40,724 nucleotides of DNA. Origin: Actinomadura roseirufa (GTDB taxonomy: Bacteria; Actinomycetota; Actinomycetes; Streptosporangiales; Streptosporangiaceae). Both the position numbers and the translations under genes were made by a program. The stretch is taken from NCBI RefSeq assembly GCF_900659635.1, contig NZ_CAACVB010000046.1, positions 1 through 40,724 on the forward strand. Direction: 5' to 3'. Shown in pieces: positions 17,022 to 24,711 of the stretch (position 1 is the stretch's first letter; every line of letters starts with the position of its first letter). A model generated the notes under the pieces. It was not told the DNA's origin. It did not search any database and worked only from the letters and a program-made list of their open reading frames with translations.

Positions 17022-17960
17022 TCAGCGTGCGGTCTCGAACACGACGTGGCTGGGCCCGGGATGCGTCCTCAGCGCGCCGAGCGGCGCGAGATGCGCGGCG
17101 TACCGGCGTTCCAGGCTCGCGTGCACCACGGCGAGGAGCCGGCCCGCGCGGCCGCGCGCGACCAGGCTCGCCATGAACGCCCTGGTCTCGTCCGCGTCGA
17201 GGTGGGTCGGCACGTTGCAGACCGTCAGCGGGGTCGGTTCGGCGTCGGCGGGCTCGGCGCTGAGCAGCGGCGTCAGCTCGACCCCGGCGCGGCGGGCGTT
17301 CTCGCGGGCGAGCCAGAGGGCGATGGCGTCCACGTCCGTGCCGACCGCGGACCCGGCCACGCCGTTGGCGACCAGCCCGACGGCCAGCGCCCCGTACCCG
17401 ACCCCGATGTCGGCGAGCCGCGACACCGGCGGGCCGTCGAGGGCGACCTGGAGCAGCAGGTCCGTGCCGTCGTCGACGCGCTCCGGCGAGAAGACCCCGT
17501 AGTCGGCGGAGAACGTCAGCTCGCGTGCGCCGACCCGGGCCGCGAACGACCGCGGCACGGGCGCGCCTTCGTCCTCGGCGTCCTCGGGACCGGTGCCGCG
17601 CAGGCGCACCAGACCGCCGCCGCCGCGTTCCTTCTCCAGCCGCCAGCCGGACTCGGCGAGCATCCGCTGGATCGAGGCGGGTCCCTGCCGCTTGGTCATC
17701 CACCAGGAGATCTCGGCGCCCGGTTCGGCGAGCCGGTGCACGGCGAGCCAGCCGAGCAGGCGCACCAGCGCCTTGCCCCGGTAGACGGGCAGCGTGATCT
17801 CGACCCGCGGCGCGCGCCGCGCGACCCCGTCGAGCGCGTCGAAGAGCGGGACCACCGGGCCGTCCTGAGCCCGCTCCCCGGCCGCCAGCGCGACGACGCC
17901 GGTGTTCCGCCCGGCGCCCTCCGGTGCCCGGCCGACGTGCCAGCAGTCGAGTTCCGCCAC
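17022..17960 (-). CDS. RsmC-like class I SAM methyltransferase
   Basis: The GTG at 17960 is chosen as start because GAGGAAGGA lies seven bases upstream; the open frame extends further to 18140 but that part is low-complexity. The protein (312 aa) has an N-terminal RsmC/RlmG-like domain (WWMTKRQGPASIQRML) and a C-terminal SAM-binding fold with DIGVGYGALAVGL (about residue 182) and the acidic loop GTDVDAIALW. The NPPY/F motif of RsmC enzymes is altered to NVPTH (about residue 247). It is the only leftward gene inside the cluster. It could be a tailoring enzyme, a 16S rRNA resistance methyltransferase, or an unrelated resident gene. Confidence 0.78.
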   Translation of the reverse strand: MAELDCWHVGRAPEGAGRNTGVVALAAGERAQDGPVVPLFDALDGVARRAPRVEITLPVYRGKALVRLLGWLAVHRLAEPGAEISWWMTKRQGPASIQRMLAESGWRLEKERGGGGLVRLRGTGPEDAEDEGAPVPRSFAARVGARELTFSADYGVFSPERVDDGTDLLLQVALDGPPVSRLADIGVGYGALAVGLVANGVAGSAVGTDVDAIALWLARENARRAGVELTPLLSAEPADAEPTPLTVCNVPTHLDADETRAFMASLVARGRAGRLLAVVHASLERRYAAHLAPLGALRTHPGPSHVVFETAR

Positions 17961-18162
17961 GGCGGGGTCCTTCCTCTCGGGCACCGCGATGGATGGGAGC
18001 ACCGCCCGCGGCGGGGCCCCGGCCGCGACGGCGACCTGAAGTTTACGACGCCGCGGCGTCCCCGGACCGCCGGAGCCGCGAGGCCCCCGGGACGCGCCGG
18101 GACGTCCGCTCCGGACATGACCCGGTCCCATCAGTGACAACGACGCAAGGCAGGAGAAGAGG

Positions 18163-19296
18163 ATGCTCTCAAGCGCATTGACCTACCAGCACGAGTTCGA
18201 CAGGCGGGCGCGCGTGGCCTTGGCGGGCTGCGGCGGCCAGGCGTTCCGCAACATCTTGCCCAGCTTCCGCTACGCCCCCCTCGACCTGGTGGCGACCTGC
18301 GACCCCGTGCCCGGCCGCGCCGCCGACTACGCCAAGCTGTACGGCGCCGCCGACAGCTTCGACGACCTGGGAAAGATGCTCGCCTCGGTCGAGATCGACG
18401 CGGTGTTCCTGGCGACCGGGTACGACGAGAACTCCGCGCCCCGCCACCCCGACCAGGCGATCCAGGTCATGGAGTCCGGCCGGGACGTGTGGATGGAGAA
18501 GCCCGCCGCCGCCACCGCCCGCGACGTCGAGCGCATGCACGAGACCAGCGAGCGCACCGGCAGGCTCGCCGGGGTCGGCCTGATGAAGATGTTCTCCCCC
18601 GCCGTCACCCGGGTGCACGAGATCATCCAGAGGCCGGAGTTCGGCCGTCCGAGCAGCTTCTTCATCCGCGACCCCGAGGCGCTCCCCGCGCCCGGAAGCC
18701 GCGACGACGCCACGATGATGTGGCTGCTCGACCACCTGCCGCATCCCGCCTCGGTCGTCCACCGCCTGATGGGGCCGATCAGCCGGATCTCGGTGGAGCG
18801 CGCGCACAACGGCGCCGCGTTCCTGGTGATGAGCTTCACCTCCGGCGCGTCCGGGGTGTGGCACATGGCATGGGGCCAGTCCGAGCTGTCCAACATGGAG
18901 CGGATCGAGGTCGTCGGCGAGGGCGCCAACGTCGTCGTGGACAACAACTCGCGCGTCACCTACTACCGGCCGGGCCACCACGGCGACGGCAGCGGCGGGT
19001 ACGGGCGGATCGGCGACTACACCTCGCCGCTGGACGAGGCGCCGCTGCACTGGGAGGTCAACCAGTACTCGGGGCAGCCCTACAACGCCAACGTCTTCGT
19101 CCAGGGCTACGCCCAGGAGATCAACTACTTCGCGCAGCGGCTCCTGGACCGCGCGCCGGTCCGGATCGGCGGGCTCGCCGACGCCTGGCACGTCGCGCGG
19201 CTGTTCGAGGCGGTCCGCGCCATCGGCGACGAGGCCGTCGACCTCCCCGAGGCGCCCGCCTGGGCCGCCGCGACCACGGCGGGAGCCGCGTCATGA
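18163..19296 (+). CDS. Gfo/Idh/MocA-family NAD(P)-dependent oxidoreductase
   Basis: A 377-aa sugar/cyclitol dehydrogenase-like protein. The Rossmann start VALAGCGGQAFRN has a variant glycine motif (GCGG at 22-25). The family's catalytic EKP triplet is intact (EKPAAAT, Glu112-Pro114). DHLPHPASVVHRL (about 190) holds the expected Asp/His pair. ATG 18163 follows AGGCAGGAGAAGAGG. Substrates in the family are hexoses, inositols, inososes or sugar nucleotides. It overlaps the creatininase gene by 4 bp. With the aminotransferase it could provide the keto intermediate. Confidence 0.9.
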   Translation: MLSSALTYQHEFDRRARVALAGCGGQAFRNILPSFRYAPLDLVATCDPVPGRAADYAKLYGAADSFDDLGKMLASVEIDAVFLATGYDENSAPRHPDQAIQVMESGRDVWMEKPAAATARDVERMHETSERTGRLAGVGLMKMFSPAVTRVHEIIQRPEFGRPSSFFIRDPEALPAPGSRDDATMMWLLDHLPHPASVVHRLMGPISRISVERAHNGAAFLVMSFTSGASGVWHMAWGQSELSNMERIEVVGEGANVVVDNNSRVTYYRPGHHGDGSGGYGRIGDYTSPLDEAPLHWEVNQYSGQPYNANVFVQGYAQEINYFAQRLLDRAPVRIGGLADAWHVARLFEAVRAIGDEAVDLPEAPAWAAATTAGAAS

Positions 19297-20030
19297 CCGC
19301 CGCCTCCTTCGGCGAGCTGTCCTGGAGCGACCTGGAGGCCCGGCTCGCCGTCGACTGCAGGGTCGTCCTGCCACTGGGCGCCACCGAGGAGCACGGCGAG
19401 CTGAGCCTCACCGCCGACACGAACTTCGTCGACCGGCTCACCGAGACCGCCTGCGAGCGCGCCGGCGTCGTCCGCGCGCCGGTCATGCCGTTCGGGTGCT
19501 CGGCCTTCGCCATCACCTTCCCCGGGACGATCTCGATGCGCACGGTGACGATGTCGCTGGTCATCACCGACATGATCGACAGCCTCTACCGGCAGGGCTT
19601 CCGGCGGCTGGTGTTCGTGACCGGCCACGGCGGCAACGAGGTCATCACCGGCATCCTGTCCGAGGCGGCCATCGACCGGCCCGGCCTCGCCACCTACTAC
19701 GTCAACGGCTGGCGGGGCATGGCGGCCGGCATCGCCGAGTTCGAGGCGGCGCTCGGCCTGCCCGGCGCCGAGCACGCCGCCTGGCACGAGGCGTTCGACT
19801 TCAACGTCGTGAAGCCGTTCTCCGGCGAGGTCCACCAGCCGAGCGACAGCCCCGACTTCCCGCAGTTCCCGGTCAACCCGCGGACGGCCCGGCGGTACAT
19901 GCCGTCGGGCGTGCAGGCCGGGCTGTCCCGCCACGACGACCCGACGATGATGAGCAAGCTGTTCGACGCCTGCGTCACCGACCTCGTGTCGACCCTGAAC
20001 TCGCTGCCCGCCGCGCCTCCGGAGGACTAG
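19293..20030 (+). CDS. Creatininase-family amidohydrolase
   Basis: A 245-aa metal-dependent hydrolase. Metal-binding residues are recognisable: LPLGATEEHGELSLTADT (Glu33, His34, Asp42), FVTGHGGNE (His112) and the FPGTISM segment. ATG 19293 overlaps the previous stop (ATGA). The family includes creatininase, the riboflavin/F420-related ArfB and the mycofactocin peptidase MftE; all hydrolyse amide or cyclic amide bonds. Here it is followed with no gap by an SHMT-like gene. An amide-opening or deacylation step in the pathway is inferred; no peptide substrate gene is visible. Confidence 0.87.
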   Translation: MTAASFGELSWSDLEARLAVDCRVVLPLGATEEHGELSLTADTNFVDRLTETACERAGVVRAPVMPFGCSAFAITFPGTISMRTVTMSLVITDMIDSLYRQGFRRLVFVTGHGGNEVITGILSEAAIDRPGLATYYVNGWRGMAAGIAEFEAALGLPGAEHAAWHEAFDFNVVKPFSGEVHQPSDSPDFPQFPVNPRTARRYMPSGVQAGLSRHDDPTMMSKLFDACVTDLVSTLNSLPAAPPED

Positions 20031-21377
20031 GTGTCCGCTGCCATCCCCGACATCCACGACCTGTTCGCGACGCTGGCGGAGCACGAGGGCAAGTTCAACC
20101 GGTCGTTCAGCCTGGTGCCCAGCGAGAACCTGATCTCCCCGCTGACCCGGGCCGCCTTCCTCTCCGACTCCTTCAGCCGGTACTTCTTCGACGAGCACGA
20201 GGTGTTCGGCCGCTGGAACTTCCAGGGCGGGAGCATCGTCGGCCGGATCCAGAAGGAGATCGTGACGCCGCTGCTGCGCGACCTCGGGCGGGCGGCCCAC
20301 GTGAACCTGCACGCCATCTCCGGGCTGAGCGGGATGACGCTCGCGCTCGCCGCGTACGGCGGCGACCCGGGAAACCGGGTCGTGACCGTGGCGGTCGCCA
20401 ACGGTGGCCACCCCGACACCTCCTACGTCGCGCAGAAGCTCGGCTACGTCCCGCTGGACCTCCCCTTCGGCGACTACGACGAGATCGACCTCGACGCCCT
20501 CGCCGAACTGGTCCGCACGCGGCGGCCGAGCCTGGTCTACATCGACCACGCGACCGCCCTGCGCCCGCTGCCCCTGCACGACCTGGTGACGACCGTCCGC
20601 GAAGCCCAGACCGAGCCGGTGCACGTCCACATCGACTCCAGCCACGTCAACGGGCTGGTCTGGGGCGGCCAGCTGACCAACCCGCTCGCGGCCGGCGCGG
20701 ACACCTACGGAGGCTCCACCCACAAGACGTTCCCCGGCCCGCACAAGGCCGTGCTGTTCACCGACTCCGAGGACACCGCCCTGCGGCTCACGCTCACCGG
20801 CGTGAACATGATCAGCCACCACCACCCGGCCTCCGTGGTGGCGCTCGGGATCAGCCTGCTGGAGTTCGCGCACCGCGGCGGCCGGGAGTACGCCGCGCGG
20901 ACGATCGCGAACGCGCGGGCGTTCGCGGCGGCGCTCGCCGCGCGCGGCCTCGCCGTCCAGGGACGGCCGGACGAGGGCTATACCCGCACCCACCAGGTGT
21001 GGGTGAAGGCGCCCCCGGAGGTGAACCCCTACGAGGTCTGCGAGCGGCTGTTCGCGGCCGGGCTGATCGTCAACCCCTACAACCTGTTGCCGAGCCTCGG
21101 CGGGCCGGGCATCCGGATGGGCGTCAACGAGGCGACCAAGCTCGGCCTCGTCGAGGACGACATGGAGCGGCTCGCCGAGACGTTCGCCGCCGTGGTGCTG
21201 CGCGGCGAGCCGCCCGAGGCCCTGGCGGGCGAGGTCGCCGAGTTCCGCGCGGGCTTCACGCCCTCGTTCTGCTACCGGGACGACGAGATGCGGGTGGCGT
21301 GGAAGCGGTTCGCCGACACCCTGTCCGACGACAGGTCGCAGTACGTGGGGGGATCGGTGCATGACGCTCGATCATGA
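20031..21377 (+). CDS. SHMT-like PLP-dependent enzyme (possible aldolase/transaldolase)
   Basis: A 448-aa fold-type I PLP enzyme related to serine hydroxymethyltransferase. The N-terminal SENLIS (31-36) matches SHMT's catalytic-Glu motif, and the Schiff-base lysine is in GGSTHKTFPGP (Lys232). The PLP-ring Asp segment reads DSSHVNGL (202-209) instead of the housekeeping DxAHxxGL, and the C-terminus is divergent. GTG 20031 starts at the first base after the preceding stop codon. Divergent SHMT-like enzymes in nucleoside and fluorometabolite pathways act as Ser/Thr aldolases or Thr transaldolases on unusual aldehydes. That is a plausible C-C bond-forming role here, but housekeeping SHMT activity cannot be excluded from sequence alone. 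Confidence 0.85.
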   Translation: MSAAIPDIHDLFATLAEHEGKFNRSFSLVPSENLISPLTRAAFLSDSFSRYFFDEHEVFGRWNFQGGSIVGRIQKEIVTPLLRDLGRAAHVNLHAISGLSGMTLALAAYGGDPGNRVVTVAVANGGHPDTSYVAQKLGYVPLDLPFGDYDEIDLDALAELVRTRRPSLVYIDHATALRPLPLHDLVTTVREAQTEPVHVHIDSSHVNGLVWGGQLTNPLAAGADTYGGSTHKTFPGPHKAVLFTDSEDTALRLTLTGVNMISHHHPASVVALGISLLEFAHRGGREYAARTIANARAFAAALAARGLAVQGRPDEGYTRTHQVWVKAPPEVNPYEVCERLFAAGLIVNPYNLLPSLGGPGIRMGVNEATKLGLVEDDMERLAETFAAVVLRGEPPEALAGEVAEFRAGFTPSFCYRDDEMRVAWKRFADTLSDDRSQYVGGSVHDARS

Positions 21378-22362
21378 GGTGATCGGCGACGTGGCCGGGC
21401 TGCGCTCGGCCGGCCCGGCCTGGATCCGGCTGGCCGAGCGCCACGCCGTCACGCCCTTCCAGACCTACCAGTGGAACCTCGCGTGGTGGCGGTTCGTCGG
21501 CCGCCACCGTCCCGACCACCGGCCGCGGGTCCTGGTCTTCCGGCGCGACGGCGTGGTCTGCGCCGTCGCGCCGCTGATGGTGCGCGGCGGCGCGGGGGAG
21601 ACCGAGCTGTGCATGCTGAGCGACCCCTACGCCGACTACCCCGACGTCCTGATCGACCCGGCGCGCGCGTCCCCGGCCGAGGTGTCCGGGCGCGTGCTGC
21701 GCTACGCGCGGGAGGGCCTCGGCCGCGAGTGGGACCGGGTGGCCCTGGCCGAACTGCCGTCCTGGCCGGGGCTCAGTGCCGCGCTGACGGCCGGCCGGCC
21801 CTGGACGACGACCACCGCGAGCCCCTGCTACCGGCTGGACCTGCGCGACCGCGACGCGGTCGCGAGAATCGAGCACGCCCGCCAGTACACCTACCGGCAG
21901 CGCCGCCTCGACCGGCTCGGCACGAGCGCCTTCCACCTGCACGTCGACGCGGCGGAGATCGCCGCCCGGATGCCCACGCTGATCGCGCTGCACCTGAGGC
22001 AGTGGGTGCACCGGGAGGACAGCGAGATCACCTTCGACGACGCCGACATGGTCCGGTTCTACACCGGCGCGGTGTCCTGGCTCGCCGACGCCGGGCTGCT
22101 CATGCTCGCCGACCTGACCCTGGACGGACGCTCGATCGCCTTCCACCTCGGCTTCACCTACCGCGACACCTTCTGGGCCTACCGGACGACGTACGACGCG
22201 GAGTTCCGCAGGCTCTCGCCGGGACACCTGATGAACCGGCGGCTCATCATCGGCCTGCGCGCCGCGGGGTTCCACACGCTCGATCTCATGCGCGGGGAGA
22301 CGCCCTACAAGCTCGACTACGCGACGCACAAGGCGGAGAACACGACGATCAGCCTCCCCTGA
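21361..22362 (+). CDS. BioF2/CelD-type GNAT acyltransferase
   Basis: A 333-aa protein of the GNAT-like family often annotated CelD/BcsL or acetyltransf_6. Landmarks are FQTYQWNLAWWRF near residue 38, the central RRLDRLG region, and the C-terminal IAFHLGFTYRDTFWAYRTTYD, LSPGHLMNRRLI, LDLMRGETPYKLDYA segment, which is highly typical. The ATG at 21361 lies inside the previous gene, giving a 17-bp overlap and so probable translational coupling. Members transfer acyl or aminoacyl groups to amines on sugars, lipids or peptides; N-acylation of an amino-sugar or amino acid in this pathway is inferred. Confidence 0.85.
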   Translation: MTLDHEVIGDVAGLRSAGPAWIRLAERHAVTPFQTYQWNLAWWRFVGRHRPDHRPRVLVFRRDGVVCAVAPLMVRGGAGETELCMLSDPYADYPDVLIDPARASPAEVSGRVLRYAREGLGREWDRVALAELPSWPGLSAALTAGRPWTTTTASPCYRLDLRDRDAVARIEHARQYTYRQRRLDRLGTSAFHLHVDAAEIAARMPTLIALHLRQWVHREDSEITFDDADMVRFYTGAVSWLADAGLLMLADLTLDGRSIAFHLGFTYRDTFWAYRTTYDAEFRRLSPGHLMNRRLIIGLRAAGFHTLDLMRGETPYKLDYATHKAENTTISLP

Positions 22363-22400
22363 GTTCTGAGCATCCGCGCGCCCCACGAAAGGTGACCGAC

Positions 22401-22817
22401 ATGCGCATCGTCAAGTTCATGCACGCGAAGCTGGACGTGAAGGACCTGCCGGCGTCCGAGGAGTTCTACCGCGACAGGCTGGGGCTGCGCGAGATCGCGC
22501 GCTACCCGCTCCAGCGCGGCGCCATCGTCCAGTACGCCCCGGAGGGCAGCACGGCCGGGGTGGAACTGTGGTTCGAGTCGGGGCGGCGCCTCGCCCCGCC
22601 GACGGAGCTCCACTTCGCCTTCCAGGTGGACGACGTCGACGCCTGGGTGGACGCGCTGCGGGCCCAGGGCGTGGCCATCGACCGCGAGCCGTTCGAGGAG
22701 CCCGGCGAGCGGATCGCCTTCGTCCGCGACCCCGACGGCTACCTCATCGAGCTGAACCAGCCGCTCGTCCCGTCCCCGCTCGTCCCCTCAACGGCGCGCG
22801 ACGCGCGGGGACGGTAG
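22401..22817 (+). CDS. VOC-superfamily protein (glyoxalase/dioxygenase fold)
   Basis: A 138-aa protein with two beta-alpha-beta-beta-beta units of the vicinal-oxygen-chelate fold: AKLDVKDLPASEEFYRDRLGL in the first half, LHFAFQVDDVDAWVDALRAQG and FVRDPDGYLIELNQP in the second. The His/Glu metal positions (MHAKLDV, LHFAF, YLIELNQ) fit a VOC active site. ATG 22401 follows GAAAGGTGA. VOC proteins include lyases, dioxygenases and drug-binding resistance proteins; which applies is unknown. It lies between the acyltransferase and the LOG gene with short gaps, so it belongs to the same operon. Confidence 0.85.
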   Translation: MRIVKFMHAKLDVKDLPASEEFYRDRLGLREIARYPLQRGAIVQYAPEGSTAGVELWFESGRRLAPPTELHFAFQVDDVDAWVDALRAQGVAIDREPFEEPGERIAFVRDPDGYLIELNQPLVPSPLVPSTARDARGR

Positions 22818-22821
22818 GACC

Positions 22822-23358
22822 ATGGCGGCGATCGGTGTCTTCTGCGGCGCGTCACGCACGCTGGACGGCGCATGGCTGGAACTCGCCCGGGACTTCGGCA
22901 CCGAGCTGGCCAAGCGGGGACACGTCCTCGTGACGGGCGGCGGCAGGGTCGGCCTCATGGGCACCGTGGCCCAGGGCGCGCGGGCGGCGGGCGGGCACAC
23001 GGTCGGCGTGATCCCCCGCGGGCTCGTCGACCTGGAGGTCGCCGACCACGACTCCGACGAACTCAGGATCACCCGGGGAATGGCCGAGCGGAAGACCGCC
23101 ATCATCGACCGATCCGACGCGTTCGTCATTCTCCCCGGCGGGCTGGGAACCCTTGACGAGCTGTTCGAGATCTGGACGACCGGCTCGCTCGGAATGCATG
23201 GAAAGCCCATCGTGATCGTCGATGTCGACGGTTTCTACACGGGCCTGATCGAATGGATCCGGGGACTCACCGGGCCCGGCTTCGTCCGTCCGGAGGCCGC
23301 CGGCATCGTCACCGTGGTCGGCTCGGGCCGGGAGGCCCTGGACGTGCTGGAGCGGTGA
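22822..23358 (+). CDS. LOG-family 5'-nucleotide phosphoribohydrolase-like protein
   Basis: A 178-aa Rossmann-fold protein of the LOG family (often misnamed lysine decarboxylase). Diagnostic motifs are GGGRVGLMG (residues 39-47) and PGGLGTLDELFE (105-116), the latter including the family's Thr and catalytic Glu. ATG 22822 follows GGTAGGA and lies four bases after the VOC stop. LOG enzymes cleave nucleoside 5'-monophosphates to base and ribose 5-phosphate; in plants and some actinobacteria this releases cytokinins. In this setting it could free a base or ribose phosphate for the pathway. LOG genes are also common as lone housekeeping genes, so membership is probable rather than certain. Confidence 0.88.
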   Translation: MAAIGVFCGASRTLDGAWLELARDFGTELAKRGHVLVTGGGRVGLMGTVAQGARAAGGHTVGVIPRGLVDLEVADHDSDELRITRGMAERKTAIIDRSDAFVILPGGLGTLDELFEIWTTGSLGMHGKPIVIVDVDGFYTGLIEWIRGLTGPGFVRPEAAGIVTVVGSGREALDVLER

Positions 23359-23420
23359 CCGGGACGCCGTGGCACCCCTCCGGTCGGAGAGGAGGGCCGC
23401 GGCGGCGTGCCGGACACCGA

Positions 23421-24065
23421 TCATATGTAGCCCTCGCGCAGCGCGTAGGCCACGGCGTGCGCGCGGTTCCGCAGGTGCAGCCGGGTGGTGATCCCGTGCA
23501 GCACGCTCTTGACGGTCCGCTCGGAGTACGACACCGTCTTGGCGATCTCACTGGTGTTCAGTCCCTCGGCCACCAGCCGCAGCACGGCGACCTCGCGCGG
23601 CGCGAGGCGCGGGAACGCGGCGCGCGGCGGCGCGCCCTGCCGCAGGCCGATGTGCTGGATCAGCCGGCCCAGCAGGTCGGGGGGCATGTCCCCGTCCCCG
23701 CGCGAGGCGGCCAGGACGGCCTGGAGCAGCCGTCCCTCGGTGGCCTCGTGGCGCCAGACGATGGCCACGACACCGGACTCGATCACCTCCGCGAGCTCGG
23801 CCTCGCGCAGGGCGTCCACGACGAGCACGACGTGCACGTCCCCCGCCCTGGTGAACTGGCGGACCTGCGGGAGCACGGGATCGTCCAGGGTCCCGGCCAC
23901 GACGACCACGACCGCGGGGGGCGCGCTGTTCGCCGCGTTGACGATCTCCACTTCGGGCAGCCGGCGCAGCTGGCTCATCGCCCCGGCCATGGAGATCGGG
24001 TCCGAGGCGTGCACATGGACTCTGACGGGTGCCGTGTTCTGTGCGGAGTAATAGGACGTCGACAA
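23421..24065 (-). CDS. LuxR-type transcriptional regulator with atypical receiver-like domain
   Basis: A 214-aa protein. The C-terminal 65 residues are a LuxR/FixJ helix-turn-helix (APREVAVLRLVAEGLNTSEI then SERTVKSVLHGI). The N-terminal part has alternating hydrophobic strands like a response-regulator receiver but lacks a convincing phospho-acceptor Asp pocket: VVVVVAGTLDD sits where the Asp strand would be. TTG 24065 is preceded by GGCAGGA with a seven-base spacer. It is convergent with the LOG gene and placed at the end of the cluster, so it is the likely pathway regulator. Atypical receivers often bind ligands or pathway intermediates instead of being phosphorylated. Confidence 0.83.
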   Translation of the reverse strand: MSTSYYSAQNTAPVRVHVHASDPISMAGAMSQLRRLPEVEIVNAANSAPPAVVVVVAGTLDDPVLPQVRQFTRAGDVHVVLVVDALREAELAEVIESGVVAIVWRHEATEGRLLQAVLAASRGDGDMPPDLLGRLIQHIGLRQGAPPRAAFPRLAPREVAVLRLVAEGLNTSEIAKTVSYSERTVKSVLHGITTRLHLRNRAHAVAYALREGYI

Positions 24066-24690
24066 CTTTTCATCCTGCCTTTTTCGTCGGTGAGCGAAGG
24101 CCCACCGGGCGCGAACATCGGAAGCCTGGCAGCGAAAGGGCTACGCCACGACGGTGGCGGGAAGCCGATGAGAACACACGTGAGCACACACTCTGATCGG
24201 CAGGCTGAGAAGCGGCCGGAGCGCCATCCTGATCGCTTCCGTATCGCCGAGTCCCCTCAACTCGCCGATTCCCAAGAATTCCCTATAAGAGAGTTGCCAT
24301 TGGCCGCCCAGGGGGCTCGTCGCGAGAATTCTCCCGCCCGATGTCGCGGGCGGGACCGCGCTGGACCGATCCAGCGCGGCGTCCGGTCACATGCCGTCCG
24401 GGCTCGCGGTCGGCTCGATCCGGTGCCCTGGCATCACGACATCGGCGGCCCTGGTGCCGGCGCGGCGCACCGGCCGCCGGGCGGGCACGGCGGCGCGCGG
24501 CCGCGACGGACATGGCCACCGCCGCGCGGCCGGGACCGGTCGGCCGACGGTGTGCGCGCGTCCTGCCGTCACCGTATGAGCGACAAGGCGGGTTGGTCAC
24601 GGGGCTCCCCAAGCCGTGTATCACGATGCCGTTTATCACTTGACCGATCACTTGGCATGATCGTGGGTTTGTTCGTTTTCTTCTGTGCTT

Positions 24691-24711
24691 ACGTTGGATT
24701 GTGTCCAACGT
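24691..24711. promoter_or_regulatory. Perfect 8-bp inverted repeat in an A+T-richer gap
   Basis: ACGTTGGA, TTGTG, TCCAACGT: arms 24691-24698 and 24704-24711 with a 5-nt centre. It sits within a relatively A+T-rich segment about 630 bp upstream of the LuxR start. The shape fits either an operator for a dimeric regulator or a small RNA hairpin. No adjacent intact gene confirms a role. Confidence 0.4.

Larger units (their letters stand above)
10182..24065. other. Putative biosynthetic gene cluster of unrecognised type
   Basis: Fourteen genes form a coherent block bounded on the left by an exporter and on the right by a LuxR-type regulator. It includes two sugar-type oxidoreductases (GMC and Gfo/Idh/MocA), a sugar isomerase, an aminotransferase, a GT9 glycosyltransferase with a DUF4254 partner, an SHMT-like PLP enzyme, a creatininase-family hydrolase, an acyltransferase, VOC and LOG proteins and a methyltransferase. 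Translational coupling (4-bp overlaps at 15490 and 19293, a 17-bp overlap at 21361, and adjacency at 20030/20031) supports co-expression. No NRPS, PKS, lanthipeptide, YcaO or terpene synthase gene is present. Product type is inferred from enzyme classes only. Confidence 0.65.

Noticed and set aside
17960..18140. Longer N-terminus of the RsmC-like methyltransferase
   Set aside because: The extension is Gly/Pro/Arg-rich, lacks family similarity, and the GTG at 17960 has a much better ribosome-binding site.
10182..24065. Mycofactocin-type locus (creatininase-family hydrolase, GMC oxidoreductase and glycosyltransferase together)
   Set aside because: No MftA precursor, MftB or radical SAM MftC gene is visible, and the glycosyltransferase is GT9, not MftF type.
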